In this document: positions 21,211 to 28,343 of the stretch, in pieces | How positions within the stretch are numbered: the stretch's first letter is position 1 | Layout: the number at the start of each line of letters is the position of its first letter | Assembly: GCA_041396245.1 (NCBI GenBank) | Contig: JAWKYW010000001.1 | Location: forward strand, 62,001-126,000 | Length of the DNA: 64,000 nucleotides | Reading direction: 5' to 3' | Source: Desulfobacillus sp041396245 | GTDB lineage: Bacteria > Pseudomonadota > Gammaproteobacteria > Burkholderiales > Rhodocyclaceae | Notes under the pieces: model-generated | Seen by the model: the letters and a program-made list of their open reading frames with translations, nothing else | Told to the model about the DNA's origin: nothing | Database searches by the model: none | Position numbers and translations under genes: made by a program

Positions 21211-23589
21211 ATGCACGGACGGATCTGGTCGAGGCTGACGTTTGCCGCCCGCATGGCGGTCGGCACCGCCCTGGTGCTGATCGCGGCTGGCGTCCTGCTG
21301 CTGGTGTCGGTCACGGTGGACGACGCGCTGACGCTCTCGGGCGAACTGGAGAAGCAGGCCAGGCTGGAGCTGGCCGCGGATATCCAGGCACTGGCCGGGG
21401 CACGCGACGAGGCGGCGATCCGCCGGGTGCTCGAGGCGCGCGCCGCGCGCCCGCAGGTCGACGGCCTGGTCTGGAGCCGGCCGCAAGGCACCCTCCGCTT
21501 CGACGGGCGGCCCGCCCCGGGCATGGCGCCGCGCTGGTTTGCCGCAGCCGCCGGACTGGCCACCCCCATCGCCTCGGCGCCGCTGTCGATCGACGGGCAG
21601 GATCTGGGGTCGCTGCGGGTGATGCTTTCGCCCACCCAGGGCGTCGATCGGCTGTGGCAGGGCTTTCTCGGCTATTTCCACCTCCTCTTCCTCGCCGTGG
21701 CATTGCAGCTGAGCGGCATCGTGCTGATCCTGCGAAACGGCCTGCGCCCGCTCGACGCCCTCATGGAAGGCGCGCGTCGCTTCGGCGAAGGCGACCTCGA
21801 CGCGCGCATCGCGCCGGGCGGCAGCCCGGAGCTGCGCCGGACCATCGATGCCTTCAACGCCATGGCGGAGAAGCTCTCGGTCACGCTGGGCGAGTTGCGG
21901 CAAAGCCACGACGAGCTGCGCATCGCGGCGACGGCCTTCGAGTCGGAGGAGGGCATGGTCGTCACCGACGCCGCGCAGTACATCCTGCGCGTCAATCGCG
22001 CCTTCGCCGCCATGACCGGCTACCAGGCCGAGGAAATGCTCGGCAGCACGCCGCGCGAACTGATGTCGCACGAGCACGACGACACCTTCTACCGCAATGT
22101 CTGGCGCACGGTCGAGAAGGACAGCTACTGGCAGGGCGAACTGAAATTCCGGCACAAGAGCGGCCGGCTCTACCCGGTCTGGCAGACCATTTCCGCTGTC
22201 AAGGCCCTCGACGGGCGCATCAGCCACTACGTCATCGCCTTCAGCGACGTTTCGCAGCGCAAGGAAGCGGAGGAGAAGATCCGCAAGCTGGCCTTCTTCG
22301 ATCCGCTGACGCAGCTGCCCAACCGCCGCCTGCTGATCGACCGCCTCGGCCACGCCCTGGCCAACGCCGTGCGCCACCACCGCCATGGCGCGCTGCTGTT
22401 CCTCGACTTCGACCACTTCAAGATCCTCAACGATACCGAAGGCCACGACGCCGGCGACCAGCTGCTGATCGAAATCGCCCGGCGCCTGAACAGCTGCGTG
22501 CGCCAGGTCGACTCGGTGGCGCGCCTGGGCGGCGACGAGTTCGTCGTGCTGCTGGAAAACCTCGGCGACAGCGAGGCGGAGGCCGCCAGCCACGCGGAGA
22601 TCGTCGGCGAGAAAATCCGCGAGGCGATCGCCCGGCCCTTCCTGCTGAAGGGGGGCGACTACCATGGCAGCATGAGCATCGGCGTCAGCCTGTTCGACGA
22701 CGGCCAGCAAAGCGTCGACGAGCTGCTCAAGCGCGCCGACGTCGCCATGTACCAGGCCAAGTCCGCCGGCCGCAACCGGGTCTGCTTCTTCGAGCCGGCC
22801 ATGCAGCAGTCGCTCATGGCCCGCGCGGAAATGGAAGCCGCCCTGCGCCGCGTCGTCTCGGAGGGCCAGCTCGTGCTGCACTACCAGCCGCAGCTCGACG
22901 AGGGCAGGCGCATCATCGGCGCCGAGGCGCTGCTGCGCTGGGAGCACCCGCTGCGCGGGCTCGTGCCGCCAGCCGAGTTCATTCCCCTGGCGGAGGAGAC
23001 CGGACTGATCATCCCGATCGGCAACTGGGTGCTGGAGACGGCCTGTAGCCAGCTCAAGCGCTGGCAGGACGAGGAGGCGACGCGCCATCTCGTCCTGGCG
23101 GTAAACGTCAGCACCCGCCAGTTCCGCCAACCCGACTTCGTCGACGGCCTCCGCCGCATTCTCCAGCGCAGCGGCGCCGACCCGGTCCGGCTCAAGCTCG
23201 AACTGACGGAGAGCGTCATCATCGACGACATGGAGGACACCATCGAAAAGATGCGCGCCCTCAAGGAGATGGGCATCGGCTTCTCGATGGACGACTTCGG
23301 CACCGGCTATTCCTCCCTTGCCTACCTGCGCCAGCTGCCGCTGGACCAGTTGAAAATCGACCGGTCCTTCATCCACGAGGTCGACACCAACGCCGGCGAT
23401 GCCGAGATCGTCAGGAGCATCATCGCCATGGCGCAGGCCCTTGGCCTCCACGTCATCGCCGAGGGCGTGGAGAAGGAGAGCCAGCATCGGTTCCTCGACA
23501 GCAACGAGTGCAACGCCTACCAGGGCTTCCTCTTCGGCCATCCGGTCCCGGCGAGCATTTTCGGGCAGCTGTTCGAGAACAAGCCCTGA
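21211..23589 (+). CDS. Membrane-bound diguanylate cyclase/phosphodiesterase (HAMP-PAS-GGDEF-EAL)
   Basis: A 792-residue cyclic-di-GMP protein. A transmembrane helix at ~12-34 and another at ~153-176 bracket a periplasmic sensor region. Then come HAMP (LRPLDALMEGARRFGEGDL), PAS (~235-350), GGDEF with RLGGDEFVVLL (GGDEF from residue 440) and EAL with GAEALLRWEHP (Glu572). DDFGTGYSSLAYL and the KIDRSFI segment are intact. Both catalytic signatures are therefore canonical, and the sequence does not decide the net direction. The N-terminal layout resembles LapD/MoxY-type sensors. The start at 21211 lacks a strong ribosome-binding site. Confidence 0.9.
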   Translation: MHGRIWSRLTFAARMAVGTALVLIAAGVLLLVSVTVDDALTLSGELEKQARLELAADIQALAGARDEAAIRRVLEARAARPQVDGLVWSRPQGTLRFDGRPAPGMAPRWFAAAAGLATPIASAPLSIDGQDLGSLRVMLSPTQGVDRLWQGFLGYFHLLFLAVALQLSGIVLILRNGLRPLDALMEGARRFGEGDLDARIAPGGSPELRRTIDAFNAMAEKLSVTLGELRQSHDELRIAATAFESEEGMVVTDAAQYILRVNRAFAAMTGYQAEEMLGSTPRELMSHEHDDTFYRNVWRTVEKDSYWQGELKFRHKSGRLYPVWQTISAVKALDGRISHYVIAFSDVSQRKEAEEKIRKLAFFDPLTQLPNRRLLIDRLGHALANAVRHHRHGALLFLDFDHFKILNDTEGHDAGDQLLIEIARRLNSCVRQVDSVARLGGDEFVVLLENLGDSEAEAASHAEIVGEKIREAIARPFLLKGGDYHGSMSIGVSLFDDGQQSVDELLKRADVAMYQAKSAGRNRVCFFEPAMQQSLMARAEMEAALRRVVSEGQLVLHYQPQLDEGRRIIGAEALLRWEHPLRGLVPPAEFIPLAEETGLIIPIGNWVLETACSQLKRWQDEEATRHLVLAVNVSTRQFRQPDFVDGLRRILQRSGADPVRLKLELTESVIIDDMEDTIEKMRALKEMGIGFSMDDFGTGYSSLAYLRQLPLDQLKIDRSFIHEVDTNAGDAEIVRSIIAMAQALGLHVIAEGVEKESQHRFLDSNECNAYQGFLFGHPVPASIFGQLFENKP

Positions 23590-23636
23590 CGCGCGGCATT
23601 GCCCGGGCCCGCCCCTCGGTGCATCATGGCGGCACG

Positions 23637-24185
23637 ATGTTCACCCTGCCCAACCTGATCACCATCGCCCGGATCCTGCTGATCCCGGTGGTGGTCTTCC
23701 TGCTGCTCGACCACGACTACAAGCTGGCCTTCGCCGTCTTCGTCGCGGCGGCGATCGGCGACTGGCTGGACGGCTTCCTGGCGCGGCGGCTGCACCAGAT
23801 GTCGCAGCTGGGCGCCGTGCTCGACCCGATCGCCGACAAGATGACCATGATGATCGTCGCCATCCTGCTGGCGGCGCAGGAGATGCTGCCGGTCTGGCTG
23901 GCGGTGGTGATCGTGATGCGCGATGCCATCATCGTCGCCGGGGCCGTGGCCTACCGCTTCGTTGTCGGCCACATCGAGATGGCGCCGACGCGCCTGTCCA
24001 AGGCCAATACTTTCCTCGAGTTCGGCGTGCTGGCGCTGGTCATGGCGCAGGCCGGGCGGCTGGCCGATGCCGGTGCCTGGCTGATGCCGCTCTTCGTCCT
24101 GCTGTTCGCCTCGGTGCTGATCTCCGGCGCGCATTACGTCTGGGTCTGGCGCCGCAAGGCCCTTGCAGGTGTGCGGCAAGGCTGA
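23637..24185 (+). CDS. CDP-alcohol phosphatidyltransferase family protein
   Basis: A 182-residue integral membrane enzyme. The signature DG-x2-AR-x8-G-x3-D-x3-D is readable in DGFLARRLHQMSQLGAVLDP followed by IADKM. The N-terminal FTLPNLITIARILLIP helix is PgsA-like. It would join a CDP-diacylglycerol to glycerol-3-phosphate or another alcohol during phospholipid synthesis. It could be the main PgsA or a paralogue, and the sequence alone does not settle this. It follows the GGDEF-EAL gene by 47 bases on the same strand. Confidence 0.82.
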   Translation: MFTLPNLITIARILLIPVVVFLLLDHDYKLAFAVFVAAAIGDWLDGFLARRLHQMSQLGAVLDPIADKMTMMIVAILLAAQEMLPVWLAVVIVMRDAIIVAGAVAYRFVVGHIEMAPTRLSKANTFLEFGVLALVMAQAGRLADAGAWLMPLFVLLFASVLISGAHYVWVWRRKALAGVRQG

Positions 24186-24223
24186 GTCGCCGCACGCCCG
24201 GATGTTGCGGCGCAAGAAACAGC

Positions 24224-24252
24224 TTGTCATTATCGGCCGCAACGGGCACAAT
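24224..24252 (+). promoter_or_regulatory. Candidate promoter of the cold-shock gene
   Basis: TTGTCA at 24224-24229 and CACAAT at 24247-24252 are 17 bases apart (four of six matches to TATAAT). This would leave a leader of about 130 bases before csp, the kind of long 5' leader common for cold-shock genes. Confidence 0.4.
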
Positions 24253-24287
24253 GACGAGGTCGATTGATTGTTGGCACATTCTCTCGG

Positions 24288-24303
24288 TACCCCTTGAGGG
24301 GTA
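24288..24303. promoter_or_regulatory. Hairpin in the cold-shock gene leader
   Basis: TACCCC-TTGA-GGGGTA is a perfect stem-loop, 84 bases before the csp start. It could be part of a temperature-responsive leader or the transcript end of the upstream phosphatidyltransferase gene. Only a short T run (TATTT) follows, so it is a weak terminator. Confidence 0.4.
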
Positions 24304-24387
24304 TTTCTGCGATTTCCCCGATGGATCATTTGATGCCGAGCGCAATGTCGCGGGCGGCGTAGCCTCCTACCTACATACAGGACCACC

Positions 24388-24597
24388 ATGTCGACTACAG
24401 GCACCGTAAAATTTTTCAACGCCGCCAAGGGCTTCGGCTTCATCACGCCGCAGGACGGCTCCAAGGACGTATTTGTGCACATCTCGGCCGTCGAGCGCGC
24501 CGGCCTGGCCTCTCTGGCCGAAAACCAGCAAGTGTCGTTCGATGTGGAAACCGGCAAGAACGGCAAGGTAGCCGCCACCAACCTGAAGGCCCTTTAA
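24388..24597 (+). CDS. Cold-shock protein, CspA family
   Basis: A 69-residue single-stranded nucleic acid-binding protein of one OB fold. KGFGFI (residues 14-19) is RNP1 and VFVHIS (28-33) is RNP2, both intact, and the length is standard. It acts as an RNA chaperone or antiterminator in the cytoplasm. The ~200 bases upstream lack a gene and hold a candidate promoter and hairpin. The next small gene starts 41 bases downstream on the same strand, so the two may be cotranscribed. Confidence 0.95.
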   Translation: MSTTGTVKFFNAAKGFGFITPQDGSKDVFVHISAVERAGLASLAENQQVSFDVETGKNGKVAATNLKAL

Positions 24598-24638
24598 CCT
24601 GTCAGGGCCTCTGTTTCGTGAAATAAGGAGTGCTAGGG

Positions 24639-24893
24639 ATGAACGGAATCCTTGAATGCCTGAAACGCCACGGCGAGCAGCTCGACTGGGAGATCGCCGC
24701 GTCGACGGGAATGTCGCTGAACAGCGTGCGGCAGGCGGTGTCCCATTTGTCCGCCAGCGGGGATGTCATCGTCTGCCGCTCGATCCGCTACAAGAACGGC
24801 AAGGAAATCGAAGCCCTGCTGTGCCGGGTATCCGGCTACATTCCTCCCGCCATCCCCGGCAGGAAGCCCAAGCCCCAGCCCGTCCGCAAATAG
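24639..24893 (+). CDS. Small winged-helix-like protein of unknown function
   Basis: An 84-residue protein. ILECLKRHGEQLDWEIAAST, MSLNSVRQAVSHLSASGDVI and VCRSIRYKNGKEIEALLCRV read as three helices followed by a beta wing, the pattern of a compact winged helix-turn-helix. The tail is Pro/Lys-rich (PGRKPKPQPVRK). TAAGGAG ends eight bases before the ATG, which rules out the overlapping GTG at 24630. I do not recognise a named family. Its position behind csp suggests a linked regulatory or nucleic-acid role, but that is inference. It converges on an Hsp20 gene 12 bases away. Confidence 0.75.
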   Translation: MNGILECLKRHGEQLDWEIAASTGMSLNSVRQAVSHLSASGDVIVCRSIRYKNGKEIEALLCRVSGYIPPAIPGRKPKPQPVRK

Positions 24894-24905
24894 ATCCGAC
24901 GCCGT

Positions 24906-25418
24906 TCAGCCGATCCTGATCGAGGTCCCTTTCGGCCTGGAGGGGATCCTTTTGGGCAGGTCGATCCGCAGGATGCCATTACGGTAGCGGGCCCTGCCCC
25001 TGGCGGCATCGACGCTCGCCGGAAGCGGCACGCTGCGGTGAAAGGCGCCATAGGCGCATTCGAAGACGCGGTAGCGGCCTTCGCCTCGCTCGCGCTCGAA
25101 GCGCTTTTCGCCGGACACCGTCAGCAGGCCGTCCTCGACCTCGATCCGGAAATCCTCCTTTTCCATGCCGGGTATTTCCAGTCGGACAACGATGTCCCTC
25201 TCGTCCTCGAAGACGTTGCCGGCCAGCATCGCCCAGCGCGCTGCCGGCAGGTAATCCGCGTCGTCGACTTCCCCGGCCTGCGGTAGCGGGTTGCGCTCGC
25301 TCGGCCTGAAGGCGGTCAGCGCATCCGCGGCGGAAGCGCGCAGCCGGTGCCATCCTTCCGTGACCGAGTCCCAGACGCCGGCGAGGCCTTGTCTCAGGTC
25401 GTCCAGTTTCATGTTCAT
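24906..25418 (-). CDS. Small heat-shock protein, Hsp20/alpha-crystallin family (third in operon)
   Basis: A 170-residue ATP-independent holdase. It has a long N-terminal region (LDDLRQGLAGVWDSVTEGW, DALTAFRPSERNPLP), then the alpha-crystallin domain (~68-165) with ERDIVVRLEIPGMEKEDFRI, LTVSGEKR and the terminal-strand NGILRIDLPKR. A C-terminal I-x-I-like motif (TSIRIG) ends the protein. GGAG precedes the ATG. It lies 13 bases after the preceding Hsp20 gene on the same strand. Confidence 0.9.
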   Translation of the reverse strand: MNMKLDDLRQGLAGVWDSVTEGWHRLRASAADALTAFRPSERNPLPQAGEVDDADYLPAARWAMLAGNVFEDERDIVVRLEIPGMEKEDFRIEVEDGLLTVSGEKRFERERGEGRYRVFECAYGAFHRSVPLPASVDAARGRARYRNGILRIDLPKRIPSRPKGTSIRIG

Positions 25419-25431
25419 TGCCCGATCTCCT

Positions 25432-25809
25432 TCAGCCGACCTGTACTTCTATGCGGCGCGGCCTGGCATGCGCGGCCTTGGGGATGTGCAGCCGGAGCAC
25501 GCCGTTCCTGAACTCGGCCACGGCCTTGTCGCTGTCGAGTTCCTGGCCCAGGGTGAAGGTGCGGCGGTAGCGCGGCAGCTGCACTTCGGCATAGCTGGCC
25601 TCCATGCCCTGCGCCAGCGGCAGACTCACCTCCGCCTCGATGGTCAGCGCGTCGGCCTCGACACGGACATTGAGCTTGTCCTTCGGCACGCCTGGCAGGT
25701 CGGCGTAGAGGGTGATGCCCGAGTCGTCCTCGACGACATCGACCGGGGGCAGCATGGCTGCAGTCTCGCCGCGGGCCGATTCCTGCTTTGCGATATCGTT
25801 GCTGGTCAT
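25432..25809 (-). CDS. Small heat-shock protein, Hsp20 family (second in operon)
   Basis: A 125-residue holdase with a short N-terminus (MTSNDIAKQESARGETAAML). The crystallin core carries DSGITLYADLPGVPKDKLNV, ALTIEAEVSL and FRNGVLRLHIPK, and an IEVQVG end acts as the I/V-x-I/V anchor. GGAGG stands upstream of the ATG. It lies 17 bases after the first Hsp20 gene. The three Hsp20 proteins differ in their N-terminal regions, so mixed oligomers are plausible. Confidence 0.9.
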   Translation of the reverse strand: MTSNDIAKQESARGETAAMLPPVDVVEDDSGITLYADLPGVPKDKLNVRVEADALTIEAEVSLPLAQGMEASYAEVQLPRYRRTFTLGQELDSDKAVAEFRNGVLRLHIPKAAHARPRRIEVQVG

Positions 25810-25826
25810 GGTGTCCTCCTTTAGCT

Positions 25827-26261
25827 TCAGTCGATCGTAATGCGGCGACGCTGAGCCGATTCGCGGCGCTTGACGCTGACGTGCAGTACGCCGTCCGCAT
25901 AGTTGGCCGTCACATGATCGGGGTCGGCGTCGTCGGGAAGGCTCACCGCGCGGCTGAAGCGACCGGCGAACCTTTCGTCGAGACGTACCCTCGCATCGTC
26001 ACTGACCGGCAGCTCGGTCCGGCGCTCGCCCGAAAGGGTGAGGACGCCACGCTCGATGGTCGCGACAATTGTGGTCGGGTCGAGGCCCGGCGCGAAGGCG
26101 TAGATCTCGACCGAATCCGGGGTGCCGCCGACGTTCAGTGCCGGGTAGGTGCTGCGGCCGAAGCCGCGGATGCTGGTCATGGGCCCGGTGAACTGCCGCA
26201 TCTGGCGCTGCATGCGATCCAGTTCGGCGAACAGGTCTCCGGGAAACAGGGTCTGGAACAT
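25827..26261 (-). CDS. Small heat-shock protein, Hsp20 family (first in operon)
   Basis: A 144-residue Hsp20. The N-terminus MFQTLFPGDLFAELDRMQRQ is hydrophobic and helical. The core holds PDSVEIYAFAPGLDPTTIVA, LTLSGERR and YADGVLHVSVKRR, and the end RRITID is the I-x-I-type anchor. The ATG at 26261 has AAGGAG upstream. The open frame reaches far beyond it only because of the complementary cbpA sequence. A sigma-32-type promoter lies about 60 bases upstream. Confidence 0.92.
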   Translation of the reverse strand: MFQTLFPGDLFAELDRMQRQMRQFTGPMTSIRGFGRSTYPALNVGGTPDSVEIYAFAPGLDPTTIVATIERGVLTLSGERRTELPVSDDARVRLDERFAGRFSRAVSLPDDADPDHVTANYADGVLHVSVKRRESAQRRRITID

Positions 26262-26320
26262 GCCTATCTCCTTTCGCTGGCAACCTTGGCCGCCGGCCGA
26301 TCCGGCGGCCTCGTTGGCGA

Positions 26321-26349
26321 AAATAGGGGCTCCTGCCGGCGCTTTCAAG
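26321..26349 (-). promoter_or_regulatory. Sigma-32-type promoter for the hsp20 operon
   Basis: On the minus strand CTTGAAA (26349-26343), a 13-base spacer and CCCCTATTT (26329-26321) match the heat-shock consensus CTTGAAA-N13/15-CCCCATNT well. The -35 is one arm of an inverted repeat shared with the divergent cbpA promoter. Confidence 0.7.
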
Positions 26350-26353
26350 GCGT

Positions 26354-26385
26354 CTTGAAACTGCGCGGCAGGATGCCCAATTATT
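26354..26385 (+). promoter_or_regulatory. Sigma-32-type promoter for cbpA-cbpM
   Basis: On the plus strand CTTGAAA (26354-26360) is followed, 14 bases on, by GCCCAATTATT (26375-26385). The -35 is perfect and the -10 somewhat degenerate. TTTCAAG-GCGT-CTTGAAA at 26343-26360 joins the two -35 elements head to head. Confidence 0.6.
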
Positions 26386-26447
26386 CGCGTACCATTCACG
26401 CATGATCGACGCATGACCGGCAGTGCCGGGACGGACAGCGACTGGAA

Positions 26448-27401
26448 ATGAAATACAGGGACTACTACGAGATTCTGGGTGTGCCGCGCACGGCTGGCGC
26501 CGACGAGATCAGGAAGCATTATCGCAAGCTGGCGCGCAAGTATCACCCCGACGTTTCGAAGGAGCCGGATGCCGAGCAGCGCATGAGGGAGGTCAATGAG
26601 GCCTATGCGGCGCTGTCGGATCCGGAAAAGCGGGCGGCCTACGATCAGGTCGGCCGGGGCTATCAGTCGGGCCAGGAGTTCCGTCCGCCACCGGACTGGG
26701 ATGCCGGCTTCGAGTTTTCCGGGCGCGACTTCTCCGGCGCGCAGGCCGCCGAGTTCAGCGATTTCTTCGCCGAACTGTTCGGCCGCATGGGCGGCGACCG
26801 CCAGGCCAGGGTCGGCGGCTTCGGTGTCCGCGGCGAGGATCACCATGCCAAGATCGTCATCGGCCTGGAGGATGCCTGGAACGGCGCCACCCGCCAGATC
26901 AGCCTGCGCGTGCCGCGGCTGGAAGCCGACGGACGCGTCTCGCTGGGGACGCGCACGCTCAACGTGCGCATTCCGCAAGGCGTCAAGGCGGGCCAGATGA
27001 TCCGCCTGGCCGGGCAGGGCGCGCCCGGCCAGGCGGGCGCGCAGCCGGGCGACCTCTATCTCGAAGTGCATTTCGAGCCGCAGTCGCGCTTTCGCGTCGA
27101 GGGCCGCGACCTGCGCCTGGTCCTGCCGGTCGCGCCCTGGGAAGCGGCGCTCGGTGCCACGGTGGAGATCGGCCTGCCCGCCGGCAACGCGGTCAAGGTG
27201 CGGATTCCGGAGGGCGCCCAGAGCGGCCGCACCCTGAAGGTGACGGGCAAGGGGATTCCGGGCAATCCGCCGGGCGACCTTTATCTGGAACTGCAGGTCG
27301 TGCTGCCCGAGGCGAAAAGCCCGGCGGCGAGAGTACTGTATGAAACCATGGCGCGCGACATGGCCTTCGATCCGCGTGCCGGCTGGAAGGGGAATCCATG
27401 A
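26448..27401 (+). CDS. cbpA: DnaJ-like co-chaperone CbpA
   Basis: A 317-residue J-domain protein, the DnaJ homologue that works with DnaK and can bind curved DNA. The J domain spans residues 1-70 with HPD at 33-35 (ARKYHPDVSKEPDA). A Gly/Phe-containing linker follows (DWDAGFEFSGRDFS). Then come two C-terminal beta domains with IPQGVKAGQMIRLAGQGAPG and IPEGAQSGRTLKVTGKGIPG. It lacks the zinc-finger repeats of DnaJ, which is what separates CbpA from DnaJ. It overlaps cbpM by four bases. Confidence 0.93.
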   Translation: MKYRDYYEILGVPRTAGADEIRKHYRKLARKYHPDVSKEPDAEQRMREVNEAYAALSDPEKRAAYDQVGRGYQSGQEFRPPPDWDAGFEFSGRDFSGAQAAEFSDFFAELFGRMGGDRQARVGGFGVRGEDHHAKIVIGLEDAWNGATRQISLRVPRLEADGRVSLGTRTLNVRIPQGVKAGQMIRLAGQGAPGQAGAQPGDLYLEVHFEPQSRFRVEGRDLRLVLPVAPWEAALGATVEIGLPAGNAVKVRIPEGAQSGRTLKVTGKGIPGNPPGDLYLELQVVLPEAKSPAARVLYETMARDMAFDPRAGWKGNP

Positions 27402-27703
27402 CGGGCGAGGAAATCCACAGCGGCACCCTGCTTGACGAGGCGGCGCTGCTGAGCTGCGAGGAACTGGCGCATGCCTGCGGCGTGCAGGTGGAGTGGGTGC
27501 GCATCCATGTGCAGGCCGGCGCGCTCGCGGCCAATGGCGGCCTGCCGGAGGAATGGCGTTTCGGCAGCCGGGAGCTCAGGCGGGCCCGCATGATGCAGGC
27601 GCTGGAACGGGATTTCGAGGCCCTGCCCGAACTGGCGGCGCTGGTGATCGACCTGCAGGAGGAACTGGCCCGGCTGCGCGCCCGGATGGGCCGCGAAGAG
27701 TGA
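27398..27703 (+). CDS. cbpM: Chaperone modulatory protein CbpM
   Basis: A 101-residue protein with the MerR-like helix-turn-helix typical of CbpM (LLSCEELAHACGVQVEWVRI) and a C-terminal helical segment (LVIDLQEELARLRARMG). CbpM binds the J domain of CbpA and blocks its action on DnaK. The ATGA overlap with cbpA supports one transcript and matched synthesis. Confidence 0.88.
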   Translation: MTGEEIHSGTLLDEAALLSCEELAHACGVQVEWVRIHVQAGALAANGGLPEEWRFGSRELRRARMMQALERDFEALPELAALVIDLQEELARLRARMGREE

Positions 27704-27740
27704 ATGTCCGAATCCGAAACGCCCGACAGGACGCCCTTTC

Positions 27741-28322
27741 ATGAAACAGCACGTCGATGAACTGCTGGCGCGCATACGCGTCCTGCAGGAGGAAGTCGAA
27801 CAGGAATACCTCAAGGCCCAGGAGGAGTTCGAGCAGCGGCGCGCGCGGCTCGCCGACGAATTTCTGCGCCAGCAGCGCCGCTACCGGATCGGACTGTTCC
27901 GCTTCCTGCGACGCTCGCGCCTGCTGGTGGTGCTCACCTCGCCGGTGATCTATGCCGGCTGGATTCCCTTCCTCCTCATGGACCTGTTCGTCACGGTCTA
28001 CCAGGCGGTCTGCTTTCCCGTGTACCGCATCCCGAAGGTCCGCCGGGCGGACTACCTGGTATTCGACCGCGAGGACCTGCCCTACCTGAACCTCATCGAG
28101 AAGTTCAATTGCTTCTTTTGTTCCTACGGCAACGGCGTGGCCGCCTATGCACGCGAGGTGGCGGCCCGCACCGAGCAGTACTGGTGCCCGATCAAGCATG
28201 CGCGCCGCGTCCGCGCGGCACACGACCGCTATCCGCGCTTCTTCGACTACGGCGATGCCGAAGCCTATCGTCAGGGGCTCACCCGGCTGCGCCGTCAGTT
28301 CGATGACGACAAGCCCTCCTGA
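27741..28322 (+). CDS. Conserved-looking membrane protein with cysteine pairs, function unknown
   Basis: A 193-residue protein. Residues 1-45 form a charged coiled coil (LLARIRVLQEEVEQEYLKAQ). A hydrophobic segment follows at ~60-90 (LLVVLTSPVIYAGWIPFLLM) and continues to about residue 98. The C-terminal half has FNCFFCSYGNG and EQYWCPIKHARR. Those three cysteines and the histidine could bind metal or form disulphides. I know no function. Position, 37 bases after cbpM and 21 bases before a DegP-type protease, suggests an envelope stress or quality-control role. Confidence 0.75.
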   Translation: MKQHVDELLARIRVLQEEVEQEYLKAQEEFEQRRARLADEFLRQQRRYRIGLFRFLRRSRLLVVLTSPVIYAGWIPFLLMDLFVTVYQAVCFPVYRIPKVRRADYLVFDREDLPYLNLIEKFNCFFCSYGNGVAAYAREVAARTEQYWCPIKHARRVRAAHDRYPRFFDYGDAEAYRQGLTRLRRQFDDDKPS

Positions 28323-28343
28323 CCTTCGAGCAGAAACAAGAAC

